NCBI RefSeq assembly: GCF_900215245.1
Contig: NZ_LT907842.1
Coordinates: 124,001 to 188,000 of the forward strand
Direction of reading: 5' to 3'
Origin: Pseudomonas fluorescens
GTDB lineage: Bacteria > Pseudomonadota > Gammaproteobacteria > Pseudomonadales > Pseudomonadaceae
Length of the DNA: 64,000 nt
Every line of letters begins with the position of its first letter. Positions within the stretch are counted from its first letter, which is position 1. Made by a program: the position numbers and the translations under genes. A model generated the notes under the pieces. That model was given only the letters and a program-made list of their open reading frames with translations, was not told the DNA's origin and searched no databases. Positions 8,230 to 16,504 of the stretch are shown in pieces.

Positions 8230-8323
8230 GCATGACTTCTTCGAAAGGGAGTGAGGCGGCAGGCTCCGAAAAACGGAGCCAAGTGAATGATATTGCGAGG
8301 ATTATTGACCCAACTAAGTCAGA

Positions 8324-9541
8324 TTAGTGCCCGGCCACGGCCGGTTTTTCTGTCTCACGTGCACCCGGTTTGAACCCGTGGGCATGAGCGCCCCAGGCGA
8401 TCAAAAACGATACCGCTATTAATACCACCATCGCCCAGGGAAACGAGGCGACGCCCCAGGTATCCAGCAGCACGCCGCCGACCACACCGCTGCCGGCAAT
8501 CGCACTGTTCCACGCCACCACGTTCAGCGACAGCGCCACATCCGCGCCATCCCCGGCGGCATCCGCCAGCGCGGTTTGCAGCAATGTTGCCGCGCCACCG
8601 AAACTCAGCCCCCACACGGCCATGCCGAGGTAGATGACGCTGGGTACACGGCCCGAGAAGCCGAACACCACGCAGACCGCCGCGAACGTCGCGAGGCTCG
8701 CCAGTACGGTCGTGCGCAACAGCGGCTCGACCAGTTTTGCCGTCAGCCAAATCCCCGCCAACGCGGCGATGCCGAACACCAGCAGCACCAGATCGACGCG
8801 ATCGCTCAAGCCCGCAGGCGCCACGAAGGGTGCGATGTAGGTGTACAGAATGTTGTGCGCCAGCATCCAACTGATCACGACCGCCAGCACCGGCCGCACG
8901 CCGGGGGTGGTCAGCACGTTACCCAGCGACACACGCTGATGCGCCGCCTGCGGCGGATAGTCCGGGACCTTCACCAGCACCCACACGATCAGCACCAGGG
9001 TCAGCGCCGACATCAGGCCGAACGTGGTGCGCCAACCCACCAGGCCACCCAGCCACGTGCCGAGCGGTACGCCCAACGACAGCGCAATCGGTGTGCCGAC
9101 CATCGCCAAGGCAAGCGCCCTGCCCTGTTGCTCCGGCGCGACCATACGCCGCGCGTAACCCGCCAGCAGGCTCCAGGCCAAACCCGCCGCCACACCAGCG
9201 AAGAAACGCGCCACCAGGGTGACGCCATAGTGGGACGACAGCGCCGTGATGGAGTTGAACAGCAGGAAGCCGACAATGGTCAGCAACAGCACATTTCGCC
9301 GCCGCCAGCCACGGGTGGCGATCGTCATCGGGATCACCGCCAGCACGGAGCCCAAGGCGTAGGCGGTGACCATCTGCCCGGCTGCCGACGGCGAAATCGA
9401 CAGGCCTGTGCTGATCAACGGCAACAGGCCGGCGGGCAGGGTTTCAGTGACGATGCAGATAAAGCCGGTCATGGCCAGGGCGAGCAAGGCGCCAATGGGC
9501 AAGCGCTCGGACGACGCGGATACGCTGAGTGAGGGGGTCAC
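8324..9541 (-). CDS. MFS transporter (DHA1 type)
   Basis: A 405-residue, twelve-helix major facilitator. The GTG at 9541 is the best start because AAGGAG lies 6 bases before it; a GTG at 9562 has no such signal. Helix 1 reads MTGFICIVTETLPAGLLP, as in AraJ/YdhP-like sugar or drug efflux proteins, and loop 2-3 contains TIATRGWRRRNVLLL. It is divergent from a TetR regulator, with a 16-base element repeated in opposite orientations in the shared promoter. The TetR protein therefore probably represses this pump. The substrate is unknown. Confidence 0.88.
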   Translation of the reverse strand: MTPSLSVSASSERLPIGALLALAMTGFICIVTETLPAGLLPLISTGLSISPSAAGQMVTAYALGSVLAVIPMTIATRGWRRRNVLLLTIVGFLLFNSITALSSHYGVTLVARFFAGVAAGLAWSLLAGYARRMVAPEQQGRALALAMVGTPIALSLGVPLGTWLGGLVGWRTTFGLMSALTLVLIVWVLVKVPDYPPQAAHQRVSLGNVLTTPGVRPVLAVVISWMLAHNILYTYIAPFVAPAGLSDRVDLVLLVFGIAALAGIWLTAKLVEPLLRTTVLASLATFAAVCVVFGFSGRVPSVIYLGMAVWGLSFGGAATLLQTALADAAGDGADVALSLNVVAWNSAIAGSGVVGGVLLDTWGVASFPWAMVVLIAVSFLIAWGAHAHGFKPGARETEKPAVAGH

Positions 9542-9565
9542 GGGAAACTCCTTTTGAGCCACTTA

Positions 9566-9635
9566 AATACTGATCGATACAAATGTTGCAGGCGGGCGTA
9601 CTGCATTGTCAATGACTTATGTATCGACTAGTATT
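9566..9635. promoter_or_regulatory. Duplicated TetR-type operator between divergent MFS and tetR genes
   Basis: AATACTGATCGATACA (9566-9581) and TGTATCGACTAGTATT (9620-9635) are reverse complements except for two central positions. Each lies close to one of the two start codons (9541 and 9663). Two copies in opposite orientation fit one regulator controlling both promoters. Confidence 0.65.
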
Positions 9636-9662
9636 TATCTCGTTCTTCAGAGGAGTCTCGAC

Positions 9663-10310
9663 ATGGCGCAAATGGGCCGCCCGCGTAATTTTGACCGTGA
9701 CCACGCCGTGGAACAGGCCCTGCACCTGTTCTGGGAGCACGGCTACGACGCCACCTCCCTCGCCCAGCTCAAAGCCGGCTTGGGCGGCGGCATCTCTGCG
9801 CCGAGTTTTTACGCGGCGTTCGGCTCCAAAGAGGCGCTGTTCGATGAATGCGTGCAGCGCTACCTCGCGACCTATGCCCAGGTTACCGAATGCTTGTGGG
9901 ACGACACCTTGCCACCGCGCGAGGCCATCGAAACCGCGCTGCGCCAGTCGACACGCATGCAGTGTGAGGACGGGCACCCCAAGGGCTGCATGGTGGCACT
10001 GGGTGTGATGAGCGCACCCAGCCCTGAAAATGCGCGGGTGGCGGATGCCTTGACGCAATCGCGCGCACGAACGCGGGCGGGCATCGTGGCGTGTGTTGAG
10101 CGTGCAATCCGTGCCGGGCAACTCCCGGACACGCTTGATGCGCCGGTGATGGCAACGGTGTTCGACAGTTTCCTGCAGGGCGTTTCGATCCTGGCGCGCG
10201 ATGATGTGGCACACGCCACCCTTGATGCCGCAATCACACAGCTCATGCAGACGTGGGAGATTGCTTCTGCGAGGGTGGGCCGCAGAGTCGCAGACAACGA
10301 AACCGTTTAA
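9663..10310 (+). CDS. TetR/AcrR-family transcriptional regulator
   Basis: A 215-residue repressor. The ATG at 9663 follows AGAGGAG at good spacing; upstream in-frame starts lack one and would run through the operator. The N-terminal helix-turn-helix occupies residues ~8-55 (FDRDHAVEQALHLFWEHGYD, then SFYAAFGSKEALFDE). The C-terminal domain resembles the TetR_C group that includes the KGCMVALG segment. Divergent orientation and shared operators make the adjacent MFS pump the probable target. The inducing ligand is unknown. Confidence 0.9.
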   Translation: MAQMGRPRNFDRDHAVEQALHLFWEHGYDATSLAQLKAGLGGGISAPSFYAAFGSKEALFDECVQRYLATYAQVTECLWDDTLPPREAIETALRQSTRMQCEDGHPKGCMVALGVMSAPSPENARVADALTQSRARTRAGIVACVERAIRAGQLPDTLDAPVMATVFDSFLQGVSILARDDVAHATLDAAITQLMQTWEIASARVGRRVADNETV

Positions 10311-10319
10311 ACGGATGGC

Positions 10320-10994
10320 ATGCGCATGAAGCTCTTCAAAAAACTGTTCGGCGGCTTGAAAACACCGACGTCCACGATGGGCACCTCGCCGTCCATCCAT
10401 TTGCTGATTGCCGAGCCCACCGTCACACCGGGCGCCTGTGCCGACACACGGTTTGGTGGCACGCCATCGGTTAACGAAGGCTTTGCCTGGCCCACTTGCA
10501 AGGGTTGCGCGAGCCCTCTGCAATTTCTTGGGCAGATCCGCCCTACCGGCGCCCAGCACCTGCACCTGATTTTTATGTGCGATGAAAACCCCGGTGAATG
10601 CGGGCAGTGGGAAGCAGACGGCGGTGCCAACGCGGTGGTGTGCGTGCCAGTCAACGACCTGCACGTCGCGGCCCTGCCGAGCGCGGGCCAAGTGACCCGC
10701 GGCACAGGCTACGGCGCACGGGTCGAGCCGACCCAGGCCGTTGATTACACGCAGGCGCACAACGCGTTTAGCGGTCGCCGTCGCGACGTCCTCGGCCAGC
10801 TTGGCGGCGCACCTTGCTGGTTACAGGCCGAGCAAACACCGAGTTGCAACCATTGCAACGCACCGATGCGCTTTGTCGCACAGCTCGAACCGGGCCCCGA
10901 CCACACAACGGAGATGAACTTCGCAGGCGGTTGCGCTTACCTTTTCGAGTGCGACTGCTCGGGCGTCTCGGCGAAATTCTTATGGCAGTGTTGA
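10320..10994 (+). CDS. DUF1963/YwqG-like protein with paired CxxC motifs
   Basis: A 224-residue soluble protein. An alternative ATG at 10326 would give the start MKLFKK. It resembles the YwqG/DUF1963 family, with FGGTPSVNEGFAWPTCKGCASPLQFLGQI near residue 45. Cysteines occur as CKGC, CDENPGEC, CNHC, CDC and a final WQC, suggesting one or two zinc-binding sites. Family function is unknown. Its 3' end overlaps the convergent LysR gene by 15 bases. It follows the TetR gene by 9 bases and could be co-transcribed. I see no catalytic motif. Confidence 0.7.
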   Translation: MRMKLFKKLFGGLKTPTSTMGTSPSIHLLIAEPTVTPGACADTRFGGTPSVNEGFAWPTCKGCASPLQFLGQIRPTGAQHLHLIFMCDENPGECGQWEADGGANAVVCVPVNDLHVAALPSAGQVTRGTGYGARVEPTQAVDYTQAHNAFSGRRRDVLGQLGGAPCWLQAEQTPSCNHCNAPMRFVAQLEPGPDHTTEMNFAGGCAYLFECDCSGVSAKFLWQC

Positions 10995-11915
10995 GTCCTT
11001 CGCCCACAGCTCCCGATACCCGAGCAAAAAATCCACAAACGCACGCACCCGATGTGGCACGTAGCGCCCGTGGGGATACAGCAACGTAAACGGCCGCGAG
11101 CGTCCCCCAAACGGTTTCAACACTTCCACGAGACTGCCCTCAGCCAGCGCTTGCTCAACAATAAACCTGTACGTCTGAAACAGCCCGGCCCCGTGTTTGG
11201 CCAGGGTCACGCCACCCAGCACATCATCGGCACAGCTGTACCCCGCCGCCCCTACATACTCCTGGGCTTTGCCGTCCACCTGGAACAACCAGGAAATACG
11301 CCGGCCATTACTCGGCAGTTCGTACTGGATGCACTCATGCCCGGGCAAATCCTCCAAGGTCTGCGGCGTACCGACTCGCTTGAGGTAAGCCGGGGCTGCC
11401 ACCACCACCAGTTCAGCCTCTTCCAGCGGGCGCGCGATCAGCGACGAGTCCGGCTGGGCACGCACGCGAATGGCCAGGTCATAACCTTCGGCGACGAAGT
11501 CGATATTGCGATTGCTGATGTGGATGTCGACGCTGACTTGAGGGTACAGCGCACGAAATTTGGGCAACAACGGCAGCAAACGGTGGTGGGCGTAGGTGGT
11601 AGGGATACTGATGCGCAGCAGCCCGGACGGGACAGACTGCGCGCCCATGACTGCCTGTTGCGCCTCGACCAGTTGCGTCAACGCCTGGCGGCATTGCTCG
11701 AAAAAAATCCTGCCGCTCTCGGTAAGCCGAATGCTGCGGGTGGTGCGCACAAACAGGCGCGAACCCAGACGCTCCTCCAGGCGCGAGATGCTGCGGCTCA
11801 CCGCCGCCGGCGTCACCCCCGCTGTTTGCGCGGCAGCGGTGAAACTATTGGCTTCGGCTGCGAGACAAAACAGCTCAATGCTGCCTAGCTGCAAATCTTC
11901 AAAATGACGCTTCAT
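10980..11915 (-). CDS. LysR-family transcriptional regulator
   Basis: A 311-residue LysR protein of the group with a short leader before the helix-turn-helix (LQLGSIELFCLAAEANSFTAAAQTAGVTPAAVSRSISRLEERLG, residues ~10-53). The effector domain begins near residue 95 (SGLLRISIPTTYAHHRLLPLLP). It is monocistronic and flanked by a convergent gene and by tRNA-Asn. No divergently transcribed target is adjacent, so its regulon cannot be guessed. Confidence 0.9.
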   Translation of the reverse strand: MKRHFEDLQLGSIELFCLAAEANSFTAAAQTAGVTPAAVSRSISRLEERLGSRLFVRTTRSIRLTESGRIFFEQCRQALTQLVEAQQAVMGAQSVPSGLLRISIPTTYAHHRLLPLLPKFRALYPQVSVDIHISNRNIDFVAEGYDLAIRVRAQPDSSLIARPLEEAELVVVAAPAYLKRVGTPQTLEDLPGHECIQYELPSNGRRISWLFQVDGKAQEYVGAAGYSCADDVLGGVTLAKHGAGLFQTYRFIVEQALAEGSLVEVLKPFGGRSRPFTLLYPHGRYVPHRVRAFVDFLLGYRELWAKDSTLP

Positions 11916-12094
11916 GACGGGCTACCAAACCACTGTTCGCCGCCATACTTACCAGCCTCCCGCGCTTAAATACAGAGCGCCCGCTCGCGCGTGACGTCTT
12001 GAACCTGGGAATTTAACCGGTGGAGGAAAAGCGCTGGCGACTGAGTTGAACGGCCGGACCCGGCTGCGCCCCCAACGAACGAGCCAAATCCAAG

Positions 12095-12126
12095 CCAAAA
12101 AAAAGCCTGCATCGCTGCAGGCTTTT
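12095..12126 (-). terminator. Rho-independent terminator of tRNA-Asn
   Basis: AAAAGCCTGCA and TGCAGGCTTTT form a perfect 11-bp stem around TCGC. Read on the reverse strand the stem is followed by a run of Ts, immediately downstream of the tRNA gene. Confidence 0.88.
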
Positions 12127-12133
12127 CTCTATC

Positions 12134-12209
12134 TGGCTCCACGACCTGGACTCGAACCAGGGACCCAATGATTAACAGTCATTTGCTCTACCAACTGAGC
12201 TATCGCGGA
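12134..12209 (-). tRNA. tRNA-Asn (anticodon GTT)
   Basis: A 76-base cloverleaf on the reverse strand. It begins TCCGCGATAGCTCAG, has anticodon GTT at bases 34-36 (genome 12174-12176), contains the T-loop GGTTCGAGTCC and ends in an encoded CCA (12134-12136). The acceptor stem TCCGCGA pairs with TCGTGGA, including a G-U pair. It stands alone with its own terminator. Such tRNA 3' ends are common integration sites, but I see no integrase beside it. Confidence 0.97.
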
Positions 12210-12290
12210 ATGCGCCGTATGTTACTGATTAAAAAGAAGAAGTCAAGCACTGCGATGCATTTCAGGCAAAAACCTGCACAGCGGGTTCCT

Positions 12291-13178
12291 TCACCGCACA
12301 GGGCTGGCCATTTCTTTGGCCAGGTCCAGCCATGCGCGGGCGGCGGGTGGCAGGTGGGCACTGGCACGCCAAGCCAGGGCGATGTGCCAATCGGTGTGCG
12401 GCTCGTCCAGGGGGATCAAGGCAATCCCGGCGTGCTGATGCTTGAGTGCGAGCATGCGCGGCAAAAAGGCGACACCCAATCCTGCAGAGACCAGGTCGAC
12501 GATAAAGTCGATTTGCCCGCTACGCGCCGTTACCCGTGGCGTCACACCTTTGAGCTCGCAGGCGGCGAGGATTTTGGCGTTCAGGGCGAAGCCGGCTTCG
12601 AACAAGATGAACGGGGAGTCGGCGAGGTCGGTGAAGTCGATGCGTTTGCGCCGCGCCAGTGGGTGGCTCATGGGTAACACAGCCATCAGCGGTTCATTGC
12701 GCACGGGTTGGTAGTCAAACCCTTGATCCGCTGGCAGCAGCAGGGCCGCGAGGTCGACCTCCCCGGCTTCCAGGCATTCACGCAGCCTTTTGCTGCCGTA
12801 CTCGGTGAGTTCGATTTCGATGTCGGGGTAGCGCGTGCGGTAGGCGGCGAACATCGCCGCGAACAGTACACCGCAGCCTACCGGCGGCAAGCCTATGCGC
12901 AGTACGCCGCGCTTGAGACCCCGCAGATCATTGATCTCAGCCACCAAATCGTTTTGCTCAGCGAGCAACACCAGGGCGCGGCGGTAAGCAATTTCGCCGG
13001 CGGCTGTCAGTTCATTCTTGTGACCCAGGCGGTTAAGCAGCGGCGTGCCCAATTCATCCTCCAGTGTCTTGACCGCCTTGCTCACGGTGGATTGAGTCAA
13101 TGCCACCACGTCAGCCGCCTGGGAGAAACCGCCCTGGCGCACCACTTCAACAAAGGCACGCAATGTGCGCAGGTTCAT
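12291..13178 (-). CDS. LysR-family regulator divergent from lldD
   Basis: A 295-residue LysR protein. The helix-turn-helix spans residues 1-60 (MNLRTLRAFVEVVRQGGFSQ, then TQSTVSKAVKTLEDELG). The effector domain starts near residue 90 (RGVLRIGLPPVGCGVLFA). The gene is divergent from lldD with a 101-base shared promoter containing a perfect palindrome (13207-13227). Regulation of lldD by this protein is therefore likely. That differs from the GntR-type LldR found with lldPD in many gammaproteobacteria. Confidence 0.9.
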   Translation of the reverse strand: MNLRTLRAFVEVVRQGGFSQAADVVALTQSTVSKAVKTLEDELGTPLLNRLGHKNELTAAGEIAYRRALVLLAEQNDLVAEINDLRGLKRGVLRIGLPPVGCGVLFAAMFAAYRTRYPDIEIELTEYGSKRLRECLEAGEVDLAALLLPADQGFDYQPVRNEPLMAVLPMSHPLARRKRIDFTDLADSPFILFEAGFALNAKILAACELKGVTPRVTARSGQIDFIVDLVSAGLGVAFLPRMLALKHQHAGIALIPLDEPHTDWHIALAWRASAHLPPAARAWLDLAKEMASPVR

Positions 13179-13206
13179 CAGTATTCCTTTAGCGACTGGA
13201 TGCTAG

Positions 13207-13227
13207 TGATAAAAGTTGTTTTTATCA
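13207..13227. promoter_or_regulatory. LysR-type operator between the regulator and lldD
   Basis: TGATAAAA (13207-13214) and TTTTATCA (13220-13227) are perfect inverted repeats with spacer GTTGT. LysR-family sites are typically AT-rich interrupted dyads of about this size (ATAA-N7-TTAT). It lies 29 bases from the regulator's start and 53 from the lldD start. Confidence 0.65.
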
Positions 13228-13279
13228 TGCCAGTTTTTTGCTTATCGTGGGGTGACCAAGCTCTGTAGAGAATCCCTTC

Positions 13280-14422
13280 ATGATCATCTCGTCCGCCTCC
13301 GACTACCGCGCAGCCGCCAAACGCAAGCTGCCGCGCTTCCTGTTCGACTACATCGACGGCGGCGCTTACGCCGAGCACACAATGCGCGCCAACGGTTCGG
13401 ACCTGGCCGAGATCAGCCTGCGCCAGCGCATCCTGCGCAATGTCGACAACCTGAGCCTCAAGACCACGTTGTTCGGCAAGGAACAGGACATGCCGATTAT
13501 CCTCAGCCCGGTCGGCTTGACCGGCATGTATGCGCGGCGTGGTGAGGTGCAGGCGGCCAAGGCCGCAGCCAACAAGGGCATACCGTTCTGCCTGTCGACC
13601 GTGTCGGTGTGCCCGATTGAAGAAGTGGCGTCGCAAAGCCCGCAGTCGATCTGGTTCCAGCTCTATGTGCTCAAGGATCGCGGTTTCATGCGTAACGCGC
13701 TGGAGCGGGCCCAGGCGGCCGGAGTGACGACACTGGTGTTCACCGTGGACATGCCGACGCCGGGCGCACGCTATCGTGATGCGCACTCGGGCATGTCCGG
13801 GCCGTACGCGGCCTCACGTCGGATGCTGCAGGCCATCACCAAGCCACAATGGGCATTCGACGTGGGCTTGATGGGCCGCCCCCACGACTTGGGCAATATT
13901 TCCAACTACCTCGGCAAACCCACCCACCTGGAAGATTACATCGGCTGGCTGGCGAACAATTTCGACCCGTCGATCAGTTGGAAAGACCTGGAGTGGATCC
14001 GCGAGTTCTGGAAGGGCCCGATGATCATCAAGGGCATCCTCGACCCACAGGACGCCAAGGACGCGGTCAGTTTCGGTGCCGATGGCATCGTGGTCTCCAA
14101 CCATGGCGGCCGCCAGCTCGACGGCGTGTTGTCGACCGCCAAAGCACTGCCGCCGATTGCCGAGGCCGTGGGTGATGACCTGACCGTGCTGGTGGACTCA
14201 GGCATTCGCTCCGGGCTCGACGTGGTGCGCATGCTCGCCCTCGGTGCCAAGGGTTGCCTGCTGGGGCGCTCGACCGTGTATGCCTTGGCCGCCGCCGGCC
14301 AGCACGGCGTGGAAAACCTGCTGGATATTTTCGCCAAGGAAATGCGCGTGGCCATGACCTTGACCGGCGTTACGTCGATTGACCAGATTGACCACACCAC
14401 CTTGGTTCAAGCAGCCAAATAA
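13280..14422 (+). CDS. lldD: L-lactate dehydrogenase, FMN-dependent, respiratory
   Basis: A 380-residue FMN-dependent alpha-hydroxy acid dehydrogenase, nearly collinear with E. coli LldD throughout. Conserved blocks include [34 protein letters not shown] and [22 protein letters not shown]. The catalytic His and Arg lie in [10 protein letters not shown], and the phosphate-binding stretch is [18 protein letters not shown]. It oxidises L-lactate to pyruvate at the inner face of the cytoplasmic membrane, passing electrons to quinone. No lactate permease or D-lactate dehydrogenase is adjacent. Control is probably by the divergent LysR protein. Confidence 0.95.
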   Translation: MIISSASDYRAAAKRKLPRFLFDYIDGGAYAEHTMRANGSDLAEISLRQRILRNVDNLSLKTTLFGKEQDMPIILSPVGLTGMYARRGEVQAAKAAANKGIPFCLSTVSVCPIEEVASQSPQSIWFQLYVLKDRGFMRNALERAQAAGVTTLVFTVDMPTPGARYRDAHSGMSGPYAASRRMLQAITKPQWAFDVGLMGRPHDLGNISNYLGKPTHLEDYIGWLANNFDPSISWKDLEWIREFWKGPMIIKGILDPQDAKDAVSFGADGIVVSNHGGRQLDGVLSTAKALPPIAEAVGDDLTVLVDSGIRSGLDVVRMLALGAKGCLLGRSTVYALAAAGQHGVENLLDIFAKEMRVAMTLTGVTSIDQIDHTTLVQAAK

Positions 14423-14702
14423 CTGACGCAGTTATTCAGCGACCGATTTTGCCTTTAAAAACGGTCGTTGATTTATAAGGCTTTTTATTAAGTTTAGCAA
14501 AGTGGCATGAATCTCGCTCTATTAGCGTTGAAGCAGGTAAAGCGATGACAAGACGTGTGGCACTGCCCAGGGGTTATAACCCATGGCAAAGCGGTTTAAA
14601 CTGTTCCAATGTTTTACGGAACTGAAGGAACAGTAAGACGCTTGGCATTTGCCACTCTCGTGCAGCCTGTAGGACAGTTATGTGCTTAGAGGCCGTCAGC
14701 TT
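14423..14702. other. 280-base intergenic region between lldD and the diguanylate cyclase
   Basis: No credible gene. It holds a possible sigma-54 -24/-12 element at 14503-14518 (TGGCATGAATCTCGCT, GG and GC 10 bases apart, two mismatches to consensus). It also has a perfect 12-base palindrome, GGGTTATAACCC, at 14571-14582. The size suggests regulated transcription of the cyclase gene. A small RNA cannot be excluded. Confidence 0.4.
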
Positions 14703-15629
14703 ATGAAATCACCGACCCAGACCAACGCAATTGACTTCGACAGTGCCAAATTGCAACGCCTGGGGTTTGGTCAGCCAGCTCTTCTTCCACGTCGTCCAGC
14801 CACCCTTGCCCAGCTTCATCAGCAACTGAGCCAGCAATTGCAAACCAGCCTGGAGCCGGAGCGTATCCTGGCTTTGTTCTTTCGTGAAGTTCAGCGCCTG
14901 GTTCCTCTGGATGCTCTGCAATATCGCCATGAAGCCAGCGACTTGCGCCTCGAGTTCGGCCACCGCGGCCACCACTCAGTGAGCTACACCTTGAGCCATG
15001 AAGGCGAACACTTGGGCGAGCTGATATTCCGTCGCAACCAACGCTTGATGGAAGACGAGTTGGGCCAACTTGAGTCGCTGCTTTCAACCTTGCTTTACCC
15101 GATGCGCAACGCCCTGCTCTACCGCGCCGCCACCCGCAGCGCCCTGCGTGACCCCTTGACCGATACCGGCAACCGCATTGCGATGGACCAGACCCTGCAA
15201 CGCGAAATCGACATGGCCCGGCGGCACCTGAGCCCGCTGTCCTTGTTGATGCTGGACATCGATCACTTCAAGAAAATCAACGACACCCACGGCCATGCAG
15301 CGGGCGATATCGTACTGCGCGCCGTGGCCGGGTCGATCAAAAGCCAGTTGCGCAACGTCGACATGGTGTTTCGGTTTGGTGGCGAAGAGTTTCTGATTTT
15401 ACTGTCGAATACCGGCCGGGACGCGGCTGGCATGGTCGGCGAACGCCTGCGCCGGGCTGCGCAGGTTCAGGATTATTGGGCCGACGGCAAGCGGATCGAA
15501 TTGACGGTGAGTCTGGGCTGCTCGACCTTGCTGGCTGCCGAGTCTGCCGAAAGCCTGTTGCGCCGGGCCGACAACGCCTTGTATGTGGCAAAGCGCGAAG
15601 GTCGCAACCGCTTGGCAATGGCGGGGTAA
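14703..15629 (+). CDS. GGDEF diguanylate cyclase
   Basis: A 308-residue cytoplasmic protein from ATG 14703 (MKSPTQTNAIDF); a GTG at 14682 would add 7 residues. The first ~135 residues form a GAF-like sensor module with no membrane segment. A GGDEF domain follows (ALRDPLTDTGNRIAMDQTLQ onward). The active site is GGEEF at 226-230 and the inhibitory I-site RNVD at 217-220, 5 residues earlier. The enzyme should make cyclic di-GMP from two GTP and be product-inhibited. It converges on the HDO/TenA-like gene next to rbdA, so three cyclic-di-GMP or redox genes cluster here. Confidence 0.9.
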   Translation: MKSPTQTNAIDFDSAKLQRLGFGQPALLPRRPATLAQLHQQLSQQLQTSLEPERILALFFREVQRLVPLDALQYRHEASDLRLEFGHRGHHSVSYTLSHEGEHLGELIFRRNQRLMEDELGQLESLLSTLLYPMRNALLYRAATRSALRDPLTDTGNRIAMDQTLQREIDMARRHLSPLSLLMLDIDHFKKINDTHGHAAGDIVLRAVAGSIKSQLRNVDMVFRFGGEEFLILLSNTGRDAAGMVGERLRRAAQVQDYWADGKRIELTVSLGCSTLLAAESAESLLRRADNALYVAKREGRNRLAMAG

Positions 15630-15639
15630 ACACCCCGCC
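15620..15639. terminator. Hairpin between convergent genes
   Basis: GGCGGGGT and ACCCCGCC pair perfectly around AAAC. The stop codon of the cyclase gene lies inside the stem. There is no U-tract, but the location between convergent genes fits termination. Confidence 0.5.
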
Positions 15640-15651
15640 ATCACGCTTACA

Positions 15652-16458
15652 TCACGCCTCGCTGGCGATGCGAACCGGGCGTTCGCGAACCACAGCTGAC
15701 GCCTTGGCTTTTTCATTTTCCAACTGCATGCAGCTTTCCAAAAACAGGTACATGTAGTCATAGCTCTTGCACACGGCCTGGCGCAGCTCGACCTGCAGCG
15801 CTTTGCTCGGGTTCATCCCGGCCAGGGTGCAGATGATTTCCAGGGCTTCCCAAGGGTGTGCGTCGTCGTACTGGGCGTGCATCTTCAACCACTTCATTGC
15901 GCGCTTGCGGTCTTCCTCAGGGAAGGCAGCCGCGTACACACCGGTCGAACACACCACGGCGGACCACTCCCCAGTCGCCCCCTCGATCGCGTAGTTGGTT
16001 GCGGCAATCGCCACGATCAACGCATCGGCCGAGCTGGTGTGCCAGCACCAGTGACTCAGCGCGTGCAACTCAGGCGGTACGTTTTGCGCTTGCAGCTCTT
16101 CCAGGCTTACACCATGAGCGCGCGCCCAATGTACCCAGTAATCGGCGTGGTTGAGTTCCACACGAATATTGCGCATCAGCCACCGACGCGCCATATCCTC
16201 CCCGGGATGGCGGGCAAACTTGGTCTTGGTGAGGTTCTGTGCCATGTACAAGGCAAACTGCTCCACCACTGGCCAGCCACCGATCAGGTAGTGGCGCATG
16301 GTTTTGGCGCTGAGCGTGTTATCGCGCATGCGCTGGTACAGTTCGTGCTCGACAACTCGGCGCTTGCTCTCGCTACAGTCCTGGATCAATTGTTGCGCCC
16401 AGGCGGGGTAACTTGAGGCTTCCATAAGCGGGCCGGTTCTGTTGAATGTGTCGATCAC
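15652..16458 (-). CDS. HDO/TenA-PqqC-like heme-oxygenase-fold protein
   Basis: A 268-residue all-helical protein starting at GTG 16458 after AAGGAG. It belongs to the TenA/PqqC/CADD superfamily. The C-terminal half contains HAQYDDAH, an HX3DX2H spacing that matches the di-iron ligands of CADD-type heme-oxygenase-like diiron oxidases. Candidate partner ligands are the Glu and His in VELNHADYW and a Glu in AIEGATGEW. It is often labelled a TenA regulator, but the visible residues suggest a metal-dependent redox enzyme. It is 46 bases downstream of rbdA on the same strand. The substrate is unknown. Confidence 0.75.
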   Translation of the reverse strand: MIDTFNRTGPLMEASSYPAWAQQLIQDCSESKRRVVEHELYQRMRDNTLSAKTMRHYLIGGWPVVEQFALYMAQNLTKTKFARHPGEDMARRWLMRNIRVELNHADYWVHWARAHGVSLEELQAQNVPPELHALSHWCWHTSSADALIVAIAATNYAIEGATGEWSAVVCSTGVYAAAFPEEDRKRAMKWLKMHAQYDDAHPWEALEIICTLAGMNPSKALQVELRQAVCKSYDYMYLFLESCMQLENEKAKASAVVRERPVRIASEA

Positions 16459-16504
16459 TGTAGGGCTCCTTTTTTAAGTGTGATTGTACAGACCAGCAAA
16501 TGTT

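Noticed and set aside
12134..12209. tRNA-Asn as an integration site for a genomic island
   Set aside because: No integrase, direct repeat of the tRNA 3' end or foreign-looking gene block was seen on either side.
14571..14582. GGGTTATAACCC as a specific named operator
   Set aside because: The palindrome is real, but I cannot tie it to any known regulator, so no protein is assigned.
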